DNA of 25,494 nt from JAAZIN01 sp033809435 (GTDB taxonomy: Bacteria; Bacillota; Dethiobacteria; DTU022), in the NCBI GenBank assembly GCA_033809435.1, contig JAPXLS010000005.1, forward strand, positions 1 to 25,494. The letters run 5' to 3'. Shown piece after piece: positions 14,651 to 21,742 of the stretch. A model generated the notes under the pieces. That model saw nothing but the letters and a program-made list of their open reading frames with translations, was not told the DNA's origin and did no database searches. Made by a program: the position numbers and the translations under genes. The first letter of the stretch is position 1. Each line of letters opens with the position of its first letter.

Positions 14651-15801
14651 GCCGCCGCAGGAGACGCCCCACTGCAGGGGCCGACCGCAGCCACCTGAAA
14701 GTGCTCCCGGGAGAGGGGCGCCGTTTACCCCGTTTCAGGCAGGCGGCGGTATACTACATCATCATAATTTTGACGGCCCTGCTGGTTTTGCAGGCCGGGT
14801 ATCACTGGATGGGACCCTTTATCATGGCCCGGCGCCTTGAAATAGTTACCGCAGCGGAGGGGTGCATGGAGCGGCGGATAGAGGTGGAAGGTATGATCGC
14901 CAGGCGGGAGCTGGTGCTCCGGGCCCCCTGTTCCGGGATCATACTGGAACTGGCCCCCCCGGGCGAGCGGGCCGCAGCCGGCGCTGTTGCAGCGGTGCTG
15001 GCGCCGCTTACACCTGCAGAGAGGCAACGGCTGCAGGGAGAAGAGGAGGAGCGGGTTGAAACTCTCTGGGAAAAGATCGGGAAATACCTGATCCGTATTA
15101 CCGGCGGTGAAGCGGAGGATGATGGGGAGGAACCGGCCTTTGTCATGACCGGGGAGGCGCCGGAGTGGCTGAATGAAAGGGTGACCCTGGCGCTGCCCGA
15201 GGCGGGGCTGCTGCTGCACCGACTGGACGGTTGGGAGAATCCCGTCGAGAACACATATCTGACCGCCGAAGAATATGCCGCCGTGGCGAAAAAGCCCTTT
15301 GAAGCGGTAACCGGCCTCTACGTGGAGGCGGAGCAGCCGATCATGAAAGTTGTTGACAACTGGCAGTGGTTCTATCGAATTCTGCTGCCCCTGGAAGAGG
15401 GCAGGATCGCCGCGGTCTGGGACAGCGTACTCCTTGAATTTCACGCAGCACCGGGGCCGCCCCTTCCCGCCTCCCTTTGCTCCGTGGATATCGATGCGGG
15501 CAGCGAGGTGGTCCGGCTGGAATACTCCCTAAACCGGCAGCTCTCCGGGTGCGAGGATCTGCGCCGGTTAAAGGCGGATCTCATTTTTGATCGCCGCCAG
15601 GGGGTGATCATTCCGGCGGCAGCCCTGGTGCAAGGGGAAGGTGCAGAAGGCGTTTTTGTAAACCAGGGCGGGAGGGTAAAATTCAAAGCCGTAGAGGTGA
15701 TCCGGGTCCAGGAAGGCGAGGCCATGGTTGAGGGTCTCGAAGCTGGAAGCATGGTTATCGGGCGGCCCGAACTTGCCGGGGAGGGCCGGCGCCTGAACTG
15801 A
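14647..15801 (+). CDS. HlyD-like membrane-anchored protein of the ylm cluster, function unknown
   Basis: A 384-residue protein with an Arg-rich cytoplasmic start (SRRRRRP), one membrane helix (about residues 34-52), and an extracytoplasmic part. The latter begins with a lipoyl/biotinyl-like beta segment (RRIEVEGMIARRELVLRAP, GIILELAPPGERAAAGAVAA) and ends in a barrel-like region with GVIIPAAALVQGEGAEGVFV. This resembles HlyD/MFP adaptor proteins, but no ABC transporter or outer-membrane partner is nearby. The TTG start overlaps the pgeF stop by four bases and has GGCGGGAG upstream. An HlyD-like gene next to pgeF is, to my knowledge, recurrent in Clostridia. Its role in envelope or division is inference. 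Confidence 0.7.
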   Translation: MSRRRRRPTAGADRSHLKVLPGEGRRLPRFRQAAVYYIIIILTALLVLQAGYHWMGPFIMARRLEIVTAAEGCMERRIEVEGMIARRELVLRAPCSGIILELAPPGERAAAGAVAAVLAPLTPAERQRLQGEEEERVETLWEKIGKYLIRITGGEAEDDGEEPAFVMTGEAPEWLNERVTLALPEAGLLLHRLDGWENPVENTYLTAEEYAAVAKKPFEAVTGLYVEAEQPIMKVVDNWQWFYRILLPLEEGRIAAVWDSVLLEFHAAPGPPLPASLCSVDIDAGSEVVRLEYSLNRQLSGCEDLRRLKADLIFDRRQGVIIPAAALVQGEGAEGVFVNQGGRVKFKAVEVIRVQEGEAMVEGLEAGSMVIGRPELAGEGRRLN

Positions 15802-15823
15802 TGCCCGCTTCGCGCAATTGGGG

Positions 15824-15829
15824 TATAAT
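15824..15829 (+). promoter_or_regulatory. Possible -10 element before ylmE
   Basis: A perfect TATAAT lies 42 bases before the ylmE start, in the short gap after the HlyD-like gene. No good -35 or extended -10 is visible, so this may be weak or chance. Confidence 0.3.
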
Positions 15830-15870
15830 GGGTTGGTGAGCAGATCCAGATCATAAAAAAGGTGATAGTC

Positions 15871-16545
15871 ATGATATCTGACAACTTGCAAGAAATAAGG
15901 AAGGTTATTTCCGCCTCGGCGCAGCGCGCCGGTCGCTCTCCTTCCGAGATTCGCATGGTGGCGGTGACCAAAACGGTGGGCCCCGATGAGATCCGGAAGG
16001 CATCGGCACTGGGGCTGCGTGATTTTGGCGAGAACCGGCTTCAGCAGGCGAAACCCAAACTGGAGCTCTTTCCCGGACTGCACTGGCATTTTATCGGCCA
16101 CCTGCAGACGAACAAGGCCAGGGAGGTGCTTGCCTCCTTCTGCCTCATACATTCCCTGGACCGTCTTTCCCTGGCTGCAGCGCTGCAGCGGCGGGCGGAG
16201 CAGCTCGATCTGACGGCGCACTGCCTGGTGCAGCTGAACATATCCGGTGAGAAGAGCAAGTACGGCCTGTCCGGGGAAGAACTTGCCGATTTTCTGGAGG
16301 CCATGCGCGATTTTCCGCGGGTCAGGATCGAGGGGCTCATGACCATGGCCCCTTACCATGCCGACCCCGCAGAGACCCGGCCCGTATTTCGCCGCCTGCG
16401 GGAGCTGCAGGAGATCCATGCCCGGCCCGGAATGGAGCTGAAGGAGCTCTCCATGGGGATGACCAACGATTATGCCGTGGCCGTTGAGGAGGGGGCCACG
16501 CTGCTGCGCATAGGCACCGCTCTTTTCGGCGAGAGGAATGAATAA
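15871..16545 (+). CDS. ylmE: PLP homeostasis protein YlmE/YggS family
   Basis: Fold-type III PLP-binding protein that controls pyridoxal phosphate and amino-acid balance. Lys34 in MVAVTKTV is the PLP lysine. Further conserved blocks are DFGENRLQQAKPK, WHFIGHLQTNKAR, LVQLNISGEKSKYGL, GLMTMAPY and LSMGMTNDYAVAVEEGATLLRIG. It has 224 residues, the usual size. ATG 15871 has AAGGTG at 15859-15864 six bases upstream; an in-frame GTG at 15862 is part of that RBS. In B. subtilis the next gene would be sepF; here it is ylmG. Confidence 0.93.
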   Translation: MISDNLQEIRKVISASAQRAGRSPSEIRMVAVTKTVGPDEIRKASALGLRDFGENRLQQAKPKLELFPGLHWHFIGHLQTNKAREVLASFCLIHSLDRLSLAAALQRRAEQLDLTAHCLVQLNISGEKSKYGLSGEELADFLEAMRDFPRVRIEGLMTMAPYHADPAETRPVFRRLRELQEIHARPGMELKELSMGMTNDYAVAVEEGATLLRIGTALFGERNE

Positions 16546-16586
16546 GAAGCGGGTGAGATAGAATCGAGATTATCGGCAATGGACTG

Positions 16587-16844
16587 TTGATATTTATACA
16601 GATCTATTTATATGTGATTCTGGGCCGGATCCTGCTCTCCTGGTTTCAGGGCTCATTTTATAGATATCCCCTGCTTTACCAGGTTTTTCGCTTTTGCAAC
16701 ATGCTTACCGAGCCGCTGATGGCCCCGCTGCGCCGGATTGTTCCCCCGGTGAGGCTGGGAATGGGCTACATGGATCTGTCTCCGATTGTACTGTGGATGC
16801 TCCTGCTGGCGGTCCGCCAGCTTGTGGTCCGTTTATTTTTCTAA
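16587..16844 (+). CDS. ylmG: YggT/YlmG family membrane protein
   Basis: Small integral membrane protein with two YggT helices. The first helix ends in VILGRILLSWF, then comes the conserved NMLTEPLMAPLRRIVPP loop and MDLSPIVLWMLLLAVRQLV. It has 85 residues from TTG 16587. The start is uncertain: TTG 16587 has no clear RBS, and the frame stays open upstream to 16557 with only ATT/ATC/CTG codons, including positions near a GGGTGAGA motif at 16551-16558. Possible non-standard initiation should be kept in mind. It lies between ylmE and ylmH, where sepF would normally precede it. Confidence 0.82.
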   Translation: MIFIQIYLYVILGRILLSWFQGSFYRYPLLYQVFRFCNMLTEPLMAPLRRIVPPVRLGMGYMDLSPIVLWMLLLAVRQLVVRLFF

Positions 16845-16866
16845 TTCATGCAAAGGGGGGAGGCGG

Positions 16867-17229
16867 GTGAGGGAGGAAAAACATTGCAGGACCGCCGCCG
16901 GAAAGGAGCCGGGCGGCGCAGGGGCTGCAGCGCCCTCTGCCGGTGAAGCCGCAGCCGCGGGCGTCAAAGTATTGAGCGGGACGGTGGCTGCTTTACGTCT
17001 GGATGCAGTGCTGGCGCTGGGCTTTGGCCTATCCCGATCACGGGCGGTGACGCTGGTGAAGGGCGGACTGGTGGAGGTGAACGGGCGCATGGTGGAAAGC
17101 CCAGCCCGGCGGTTGGAACCGGGCGACCGGATCGCCCTCCAGGATCGCGGTTGTGTTGAAATAACGGCTTTGACGGGTCAAAGCCGCAAAGGAAGGCAGG
17201 GCCTAAAACTTAAAAAATTTAACAAATGA
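16867..17229 (+). CDS. ylmH: S4-domain RNA-binding protein, YlmH C-terminal domain only
   Basis: A 120-residue protein. Residues 1-34 are a low-complexity Ala/Gly linker. Residues about 36-110 are an S4 domain closely resembling the C-terminal domain of YlmH: LSGTVAALRLDAVL, LSRSRAVTLVKGGLVEVNG, ESPARRLEPGDRIAL. The tail is Lys-rich (GRQGLKLKKF). Standard YlmH is about 255 residues, with an extra N-terminal RNA-binding domain; here ylmG ends 22 bases upstream, so that domain is absent. GTG 16867 is supported by AAGGGGGG about eight bases before it. S4-only size recalls RqcP/YabO. Position before divIVA supports ylmH. Confidence 0.8.
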   Translation: MREEKHCRTAAGKEPGGAGAAAPSAGEAAAAGVKVLSGTVAALRLDAVLALGFGLSRSRAVTLVKGGLVEVNGRMVESPARRLEPGDRIALQDRGCVEITALTGQSRKGRQGLKLKKFNK

Positions 17230-17248
17230 AGCAGGAACGGCCTGAACA

Positions 17249-17256
17249 TTGTCGAA
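17249..17256 (+). promoter_or_regulatory. Spo0A-box match upstream of divIVA
   Basis: TTGTCGAA at 17249-17256 is an exact match to the 0A box consensus, 62 bases before the divIVA start. A TAAAAT at 17278-17283 could serve as a -10. Such an 8-mer is expected about once by chance on the two strands of this window, so the intergenic location is the main support. Confidence 0.35.
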
Positions 17257-17317
17257 ATCTACATACGAATCTCTTTTTAAAATTTATGAACATGGTTGAA
17301 ACAGGGGAGGAAAAAAT

Positions 17318-17803
17318 ATGGCCTTGACACCGATGGATATTCACAATAAAGAGTTCGCGCATTCTTTTCGCGGTTATGCGGTGGAGGAGGTAAATGAATT
17401 TCTGGATCGTGTAGCCAAGGATTTCGAGCAGGTTCTGCGCGAAAATATAGAGTTGAAAGATCATCAGAACCAGCTAACGGAAAAGATGAAAAGCTATCAA
17501 AAATTGGAAGAAACTATGCATAATGCCATTGTCATTGCCCAGGAAGCGGCGGAGGAGGTCAAACAGACGGCCAACCGTGAGGCTGACCTGATCCGCCGCG
17601 AGGCCGATCGCGAAGCGCAGCGGATCCTGGAGGATGCCCGCTACCGGGCCAGCAAGATATTAACGGAACACGACGAACTGATCAAGCAGGCACAGGTTTT
17701 TAAAATGAGGTTTCGCTCATTTATCGAAGCGCAGCTCGCCTCCCTGGAGATGGAGGAATGGGTTCCCCAGACGCACGAGTCTCCGGGAGAACCCCGTCGT
17801 TAA
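17318..17803 (+). CDS. divIVA: Cell division/polarity protein DivIVA
   Basis: Coiled-coil protein that binds negatively curved membrane at septa and poles. In spore formers it also anchors the chromosome origin. The N-terminal membrane-binding domain is LTPMDIHNKEFAHSFRGY, with Phe17 and Arg18 at the same positions as the B. subtilis membrane-insertion residues, then EEVNEFLDRVAKDFE. A long coiled coil (about residues 30-135) includes VIAQEAAEEVKQTANREADL. A short polar tail ends the 161 residues. RBS GGGGAGG at 17304-17310. It closes the ylm cluster as in B. subtilis, where ileS also follows. Confidence 0.96.
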   Translation: MALTPMDIHNKEFAHSFRGYAVEEVNEFLDRVAKDFEQVLRENIELKDHQNQLTEKMKSYQKLEETMHNAIVIAQEAAEEVKQTANREADLIRREADREAQRILEDARYRASKILTEHDELIKQAQVFKMRFRSFIEAQLASLEMEEWVPQTHESPGEPRR

Positions 17804-17933
17804 TAACGGTTGCGAAAACTGCGAGCAAACTGCGGTAGCCTTTTGCGGCTTCCAGGATTGCTTGCTCACAGCAGGATGAGGCGGACAAATGAACCGGCCG
17901 GTTAATCGGGTTTTACTTTGTGAGGGAACTGTT

Positions 17934-18140
17934 ATGCGGATAGAGTTTCGAATCGGATTGGCATTGAACGCCCTGGGGCTGGTTCTGGGCCGGTTTGCCG
18001 TTTCCGCAGAACCGGTCACAGGTTTTTTGTGCGGTATCTGCATCAGCCTTGGAATATTCTTTATGGCAGCAAGTCTGCTGTCCGAAAAAACATACAGTAA
18101 ACTGCTGTATCGAAAATGGTTTGCCCCGCATAAGGGTTGA
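17934..18140 (+). CDS. Small two-helix membrane protein, unknown function
   Basis: A 68-residue protein with two hydrophobic segments (about residues 6-22 and 29-50), a Cys-containing second helix (GFLCGICISLGIFF), and a basic C-terminus (YSKLLYRKWFAPHKG). I do not recognise a family. ATG 17934 is preferred because GAGGGA (17922-17927) is six bases upstream. An in-frame ATG at 17889 would add 15 residues and has GAGGCGG four bases upstream. The spacer before it (17804-17933) has a 12-bp palindrome AACCGGCCGGTT at 17892-17903 and no clear promoter. The stop codon overlaps the ileS promoter -35. Confidence 0.6.
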   Translation: MRIEFRIGLALNALGLVLGRFAVSAEPVTGFLCGICISLGIFFMAASLLSEKTYSKLLYRKWFAPHKG

Positions 18141-18165
18141 TCCTTTGGGGTAACCTTGTTATAAT
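18137..18165 (+). promoter_or_regulatory. SigA-type promoter of the ileS T-box transcript
   Basis: TTGATC at 18137-18142, a 17-base spacer and TATAAT at 18160-18165. The transcript would start near 18172, a few bases before T-box stem I. Confidence 0.75.
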
Positions 18166-18171
18166 TTAAAC

Positions 18172-18434
18172 TGAATTTGGCAGCAAAGAGACGGTGAACG
18201 GGCCAGTAGGCTGCAGAAGACTTCTTTCAGAGAGCCGGGAACAGGTGAAAGCCCGGCGAAGTGCTGCCGCTGAAAATCCCCCGGGAGTTCCCGTGCGAAA
18301 TCAAGGGCGAGAGTAGACACGGGCGGGCCCTCCGTTAAAGGGTAATGGTGAGAGGCCGCCGCCGGCGCGGCGGCTAGCAGGGTGGTACCGCGGGAGCAAT
18401 CTCGTCCCTAAAGGAAAGAGGGAGGAGATTTTTT
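18172..18434 (+). promoter_or_regulatory. T-box riboswitch leader controlling ileS (isoleucine)
   Basis: The region 18141-18464 has no gene and holds this leader. The T-box sequence AGGGTGGTACCGCGG lies at 18379-18393. The base of stem I pairs ACGG (18191-18194) with CCGT (18291-18294), GAAC (18196-18199) with GTTC (18287-18290), and GGG with CCC. The specifier loop has AGTA at 18205-18208 opposite GAA-A-ATC, so ATC at 18276-18278 is the likely isoleucine specifier. The distal stem has AGAGAGCCGGG/GCCCGGC. Stem III is GCCGCC/GGCGGC (18355-18374). Uncharged tRNA-Ile would stabilise the antiterminator and turn on ileS. Confidence 0.95.
18398..18434 (+). terminator. Regulated terminator of the ileS T-box
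   Basis: AATCTCGTCCCT (18398-18409) pairs with AGGGAGGAGATT (18419-18430) with one mismatch, followed by a T-run to 18434. The 5' arm overlaps the antiterminator partner sequence downstream of the T-box, as expected for a transcriptional T-box switch. Confidence 0.9.
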
Positions 18435-18464
18435 ATATTTCAAGGGAATCGGGAGGCAATGGAG

Positions 18465-21254
18465 ATGGAAGACTACCGCGAGACGCTGAATCTGCCCCGC
18501 ACGGATTTTCCCATGCGGGCGCAGCTGCCCCGGCGGGAGCCGGAAATATTGAGTTACTGGGAAAAAATAGATATCTATGAGCGAGTGCTGGAGCAGCGGC
18601 GGGGGGCGCCGCAGTATATCCTGCACGATGGGCCGCCCTATGCGAATAATGATATTCACATGGGCACGGCGCTGAACAAGGTGCTCAAGGATTTCGTGGT
18701 CAAGTACAAGACCATGCGCGGTTTTGACAGCCCTTACGTGCCGGGATGGGATACGCACGGGTTGCCCATCGAGCACCAGATCATCAAGAGCAGGGGCATC
18801 AATCGCAAGGAGGTTTCCGCCCTGGAGTTCCGGCGGATGTGCCGCGAATATGCACTGGAGTATATGGCCATCCAGCGGGAGCAGTTCCGGCGCCTGGGGG
18901 TGCGGGGCTGCTGGGAGGATCCCTACCTGACCCTGGCGCCCGAATATGAAGCGCGCCAGATCGCCGTATTCGGGGTGATGGCCTCGAAGGGCTATATCTA
19001 CAAGGGGTTGCGGCCGGTTTACTGGTGCCCCCGCTGTGAAACCGCCCTGGCCGAAGCCGAGGTGGAATACGCCGATCACCGGGCCGACTCCATCTATGTG
19101 AAATTTCCGATCATCGATGATGGCGGCCTGCTGGAGGGCGTGAAAAACTGCTTTTGCATCATCTGGACGACAACGGCATGGACCATCCCCGCCAACCTGG
19201 CCATCTGTCTCCATCCCGACCTCGATTATGTGCTGGCCGCCGGCGGCGGCGATGAAAAATACATTGTCGCCGAAGGGCTTCTCGAAAGCGTGAGCAGCGA
19301 ACTGGGCGGCGGTCCCTGGAAAGTGCTGCGCCGCTTCAAGGGGCGGGAGCTGGAGGGAGTGGTCTGCCGCCATCCGCTTTTTGACAGGGAATCTCCGTTG
19401 ATTCTGGGCGAACACGTCACCTTGGAGCAGGGCACCGGCTGTGTGCATACAGCGCCGGGGCACGGCCTGGAGGACTACGATGTGGGACGGCTTTACCGGC
19501 TGCCTGTGCTCAGCCCCCTGGATGACAGCGGGCATTTTACCGGCGAAGCGGGTGAGTTCGCCGGGATGTCCTACGACGAGGGCGGCAGCGCGGTGATCCG
19601 GGCGCTGGAGCGGGAAGGAGTTTTGATGAAAGCCTCATCCCTGGAGCACCAGTACCCCCATTGCTGGCGCTGCAAGGGCCCTGTTCTCTTCAGGGCCACG
19701 GAGCAGTGGTTTGCCTCCATAGACGGCTTCCGCCAGGAAGCCCTGCAGGCGGTGCGCAAGGTCAAATGGACCCCTGCCTGGGGTGAGGAACGGATCCACA
19801 ACATGATTGCCGAGAGGCAGGACTGGTGCATTTCCCGGCAGCGGATCTGGGGCGTGCCCATCCCCATCTTCTACTGCGAGGGCTGCGGTGAGGCCATCAT
19901 TGACCCGGAGGTCATTGACGCCGTCTCCCGCCTTTTCGCCAGGGAGGGCTCGGATGCCTGGTATGCCCGGGAAGCGGCTGAGATCCTGCCCCCGGGCTAC
20001 AGCTGCCCCCGCTGCGGAGGCCGCACCTTTCGCAAGGAGCACGACACCATGGATGTCTGGTTTGATTCGGGAACAAGCCATTTTGCCGTTCTCGAGGGAC
20101 GTCCTGGGCTGCGCTGGCCGGCCGATCTCTACCTCGAGGGAAGCGACCAGTACCGCGGCTGGTTTCATTCATCGCTGCTTACCGCGGTGGCGGTACGCGG
20201 AGAACCCCCTTATCGCGCCGTTTTAAGCCACGGCTGGGTTGTCGACGGTGAAGGGAGGAAGATGTCCAAGTCGCTGGGCAATGTCATCGCCCCGGCCGAG
20301 ATCATTGACGGCTACGGCGCAGATATTCTGCGCCTCTGGGTGGCTTCTTCGGATTACACCAGCGATATTCATCTTTCCCCGGAGATTCTGAAGCAGCTTT
20401 CCGAGGTATACCGGAAGATCCGCAACACCTGCCGCTTTCTGCTGGGAAACTGTTTTGACTTCGACCCCGCATCGCAAGCCCTTGATTACAGTTCCCTGAC
20501 GGAGTTCGACCGCTGGGTGCTGCAGCGACTGGGCCGGCTCATCGGACGCATCACGCAGGCCTACGAGGACTGCGCTTACCATATTGTCTACCAGCAGCTG
20601 CATAATTTTTGCACCGTTGATCTGAGCAACTTCTACCTCGATGTGCAGAAGGACCGCCTTTACTGCTCGGCGGCGGATGATCCGGCCCGGCGTGCAGTTC
20701 AGACGGTAATGATGACGGTCCTGGAAAGCCTGACCCGGCTCATGGCTCCCGTGCTCACCTTTACCGCGGAAGAGATCTGGCAGCAGCTGCCCGGTGAGCG
20801 TCTGCCCAGCGTCCAGCTGGCCGCTTGGCCCGAAAGCGAGGAGGAATGGGAGGATCCCGCGCTGGAGCAGCGCTGGGATAAGCTGCTGGAGGTACGGGAC
20901 GAGGTTACCCTTGTTCTTGAGGAGACGCGCCGGGAAAAACTCATCGGCGGTTCACTTGAAGCGACTGTTGTCCTCTGGGCGGACAACGACCTTTACCGCC
21001 TTCTCGATGACAGCCGGGACAGGCTGGAGGAGATTTTCATTGTCTCCGCCGTGGAGCTGCGCGAGGGAACCCACCTGGCCCCGCCGGAATCCAGAAGCGG
21101 CCGGGAGCTTGCCCTGAAACTGTCCGTGGCCAGGGCGTCTGCATCCAAATGCCCCCGCTGCTGGATCTACGCTGCACCGGCCGAGGGTGAACTATGCCCG
21201 CGCTGCCGCTCGCTGGAGGTTGGGGATTGGAAGTTGGAGGCCGGAGGGGAATAG
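18465..21254 (+). CDS. ileS: Isoleucyl-tRNA synthetase IleS
   Basis: Class I aminoacyl-tRNA synthetase charging tRNA-Ile. The HIGH-type motif is HMGT (residues 65-68) after DGPPYANNDI. KMSKS is at 599-603 (GRKMSKSLGN). The editing domain lies between (WTTTAWTIPANLAI, GTGCVHTAPGHGLEDY). The anticodon-binding domain and a C-terminal zinc finger (CPRCW...CPRC) follow. It has 929 residues, normal for bacterial IleS1. ATG 18465 has GGGAGG (18451-18456) eight bases upstream; the ATG at 18459 is only two bases from it. The last 15 codons run through a TTGG/TGGAGG-rich stretch unlike the rest. Expression is controlled by the T-box. Confidence 0.98.
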   Translation: MEDYRETLNLPRTDFPMRAQLPRREPEILSYWEKIDIYERVLEQRRGAPQYILHDGPPYANNDIHMGTALNKVLKDFVVKYKTMRGFDSPYVPGWDTHGLPIEHQIIKSRGINRKEVSALEFRRMCREYALEYMAIQREQFRRLGVRGCWEDPYLTLAPEYEARQIAVFGVMASKGYIYKGLRPVYWCPRCETALAEAEVEYADHRADSIYVKFPIIDDGGLLEGVKNCFCIIWTTTAWTIPANLAICLHPDLDYVLAAGGGDEKYIVAEGLLESVSSELGGGPWKVLRRFKGRELEGVVCRHPLFDRESPLILGEHVTLEQGTGCVHTAPGHGLEDYDVGRLYRLPVLSPLDDSGHFTGEAGEFAGMSYDEGGSAVIRALEREGVLMKASSLEHQYPHCWRCKGPVLFRATEQWFASIDGFRQEALQAVRKVKWTPAWGEERIHNMIAERQDWCISRQRIWGVPIPIFYCEGCGEAIIDPEVIDAVSRLFAREGSDAWYAREAAEILPPGYSCPRCGGRTFRKEHDTMDVWFDSGTSHFAVLEGRPGLRWPADLYLEGSDQYRGWFHSSLLTAVAVRGEPPYRAVLSHGWVVDGEGRKMSKSLGNVIAPAEIIDGYGADILRLWVASSDYTSDIHLSPEILKQLSEVYRKIRNTCRFLLGNCFDFDPASQALDYSSLTEFDRWVLQRLGRLIGRITQAYEDCAYHIVYQQLHNFCTVDLSNFYLDVQKDRLYCSAADDPARRAVQTVMMTVLESLTRLMAPVLTFTAEEIWQQLPGERLPSVQLAAWPESEEEWEDPALEQRWDKLLEVRDEVTLVLEETRREKLIGGSLEATVVLWADNDLYRLLDDSRDRLEEIFIVSAVELREGTHLAPPESRSGRELALKLSVARASASKCPRCWIYAAPAEGELCPRCRSLEVGDWKLEAGGE

Positions 21255-21317
21255 CGGGATTATTGGGCAGGGCCTGCAATTTCCGTTACCGGATATAGCA
21301 ACACCCGCTGTATTTGC

Positions 21318-21346
21318 ATATGGGCAACCCTTGGGGTTGCCCATAT
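21318..21346 (+). terminator. Hairpin terminator after ileS
   Basis: A perfect 13-bp stem (21318-21330 with 21334-21346) and TTG loop, 63 bases after the ileS stop. The arms read ATATGGGCAACCC and its complement. Only TT follows before the intron-like sequence begins, so the normal T-tract seems interrupted. Confidence 0.75.
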
Positions 21347-21351
21347 TTAAG

Positions 21352-21742
21352 GTGCGCCCGGCATGGGTGCAGTCTAACGGGTGCAAGTCCCTGATGCGGT
21401 GCCAAGCACAACTCATCCATAGATTCCTCAGAGCAGGAGTATTACCGGGCGCAGCAATGGGATGGGGATTGAGCTTAGAAGTATTGGCTAAACCAATTAA
21501 TACGCGGCTGGATAGATTACTTCAAGCCGGCAGATGCCAAAGGCTTGGGGCAGAGGTTGGATAAATGGATCAGAAGCCGCATCCGGGTGGTCACCTGGAA
21601 AAGGTGGAAAAAGGTCCGGACCCGCTACGCGAATCTTAAAGGCCTGGGAATTAAGGAAGAACAGGCCTGGAGGTGGGCTAATACAAGAAAGGGTTACTGG
21701 CGAGCATCTCCAGGCCCGGGATCAGGGGCCGGGCTGAAGTAA
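21352..21742 (+). mobile_element. Degenerate group II intron remnant
   Basis: The sequence from 21352 starts GTGCGCCCGGCATGGGTGCA, a group II intron 5' end (GUGYG consensus) with the typical GGGTGCAAGTCCC segment after it. After about 125 bases it passes into the C-terminal maturase coding segment, so most of domains I-IV and the reverse-transcriptase core are deleted. No domain V is recognisable downstream. It lies directly after a terminator hairpin, the known target type of class C (bacterial IIC) introns. The intron is dead; its 3' end is not defined. Confidence 0.75.
21479..21742 (+). pseudogene. Group II intron maturase/reverse transcriptase, C-terminal fragment
   Basis: An 87-codon fragment after an in-frame TAG at 21476. 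It shows the maturase C-terminal domain: LIRGWIDYFKPAD, then RLDKWIRSRIRVVTWKRWKK, RTRYANLKGLGIKEEQAW and NTRKGYWR. Intact proteins of this family continue for about 30 more residues and are over 400 long. The fragment ends abruptly in Gly/Pro-rich sequence. No start codon with an RBS is visible. It is the coding relic of the intron and is not expected to be made. Confidence 0.85.

Noticed and set aside
16786..16866. N-terminal extension of the S4 protein into ylmG
   Set aside because: It would overlap the ylmG coding region in another frame and encodes no part of the missing YlmH domain.
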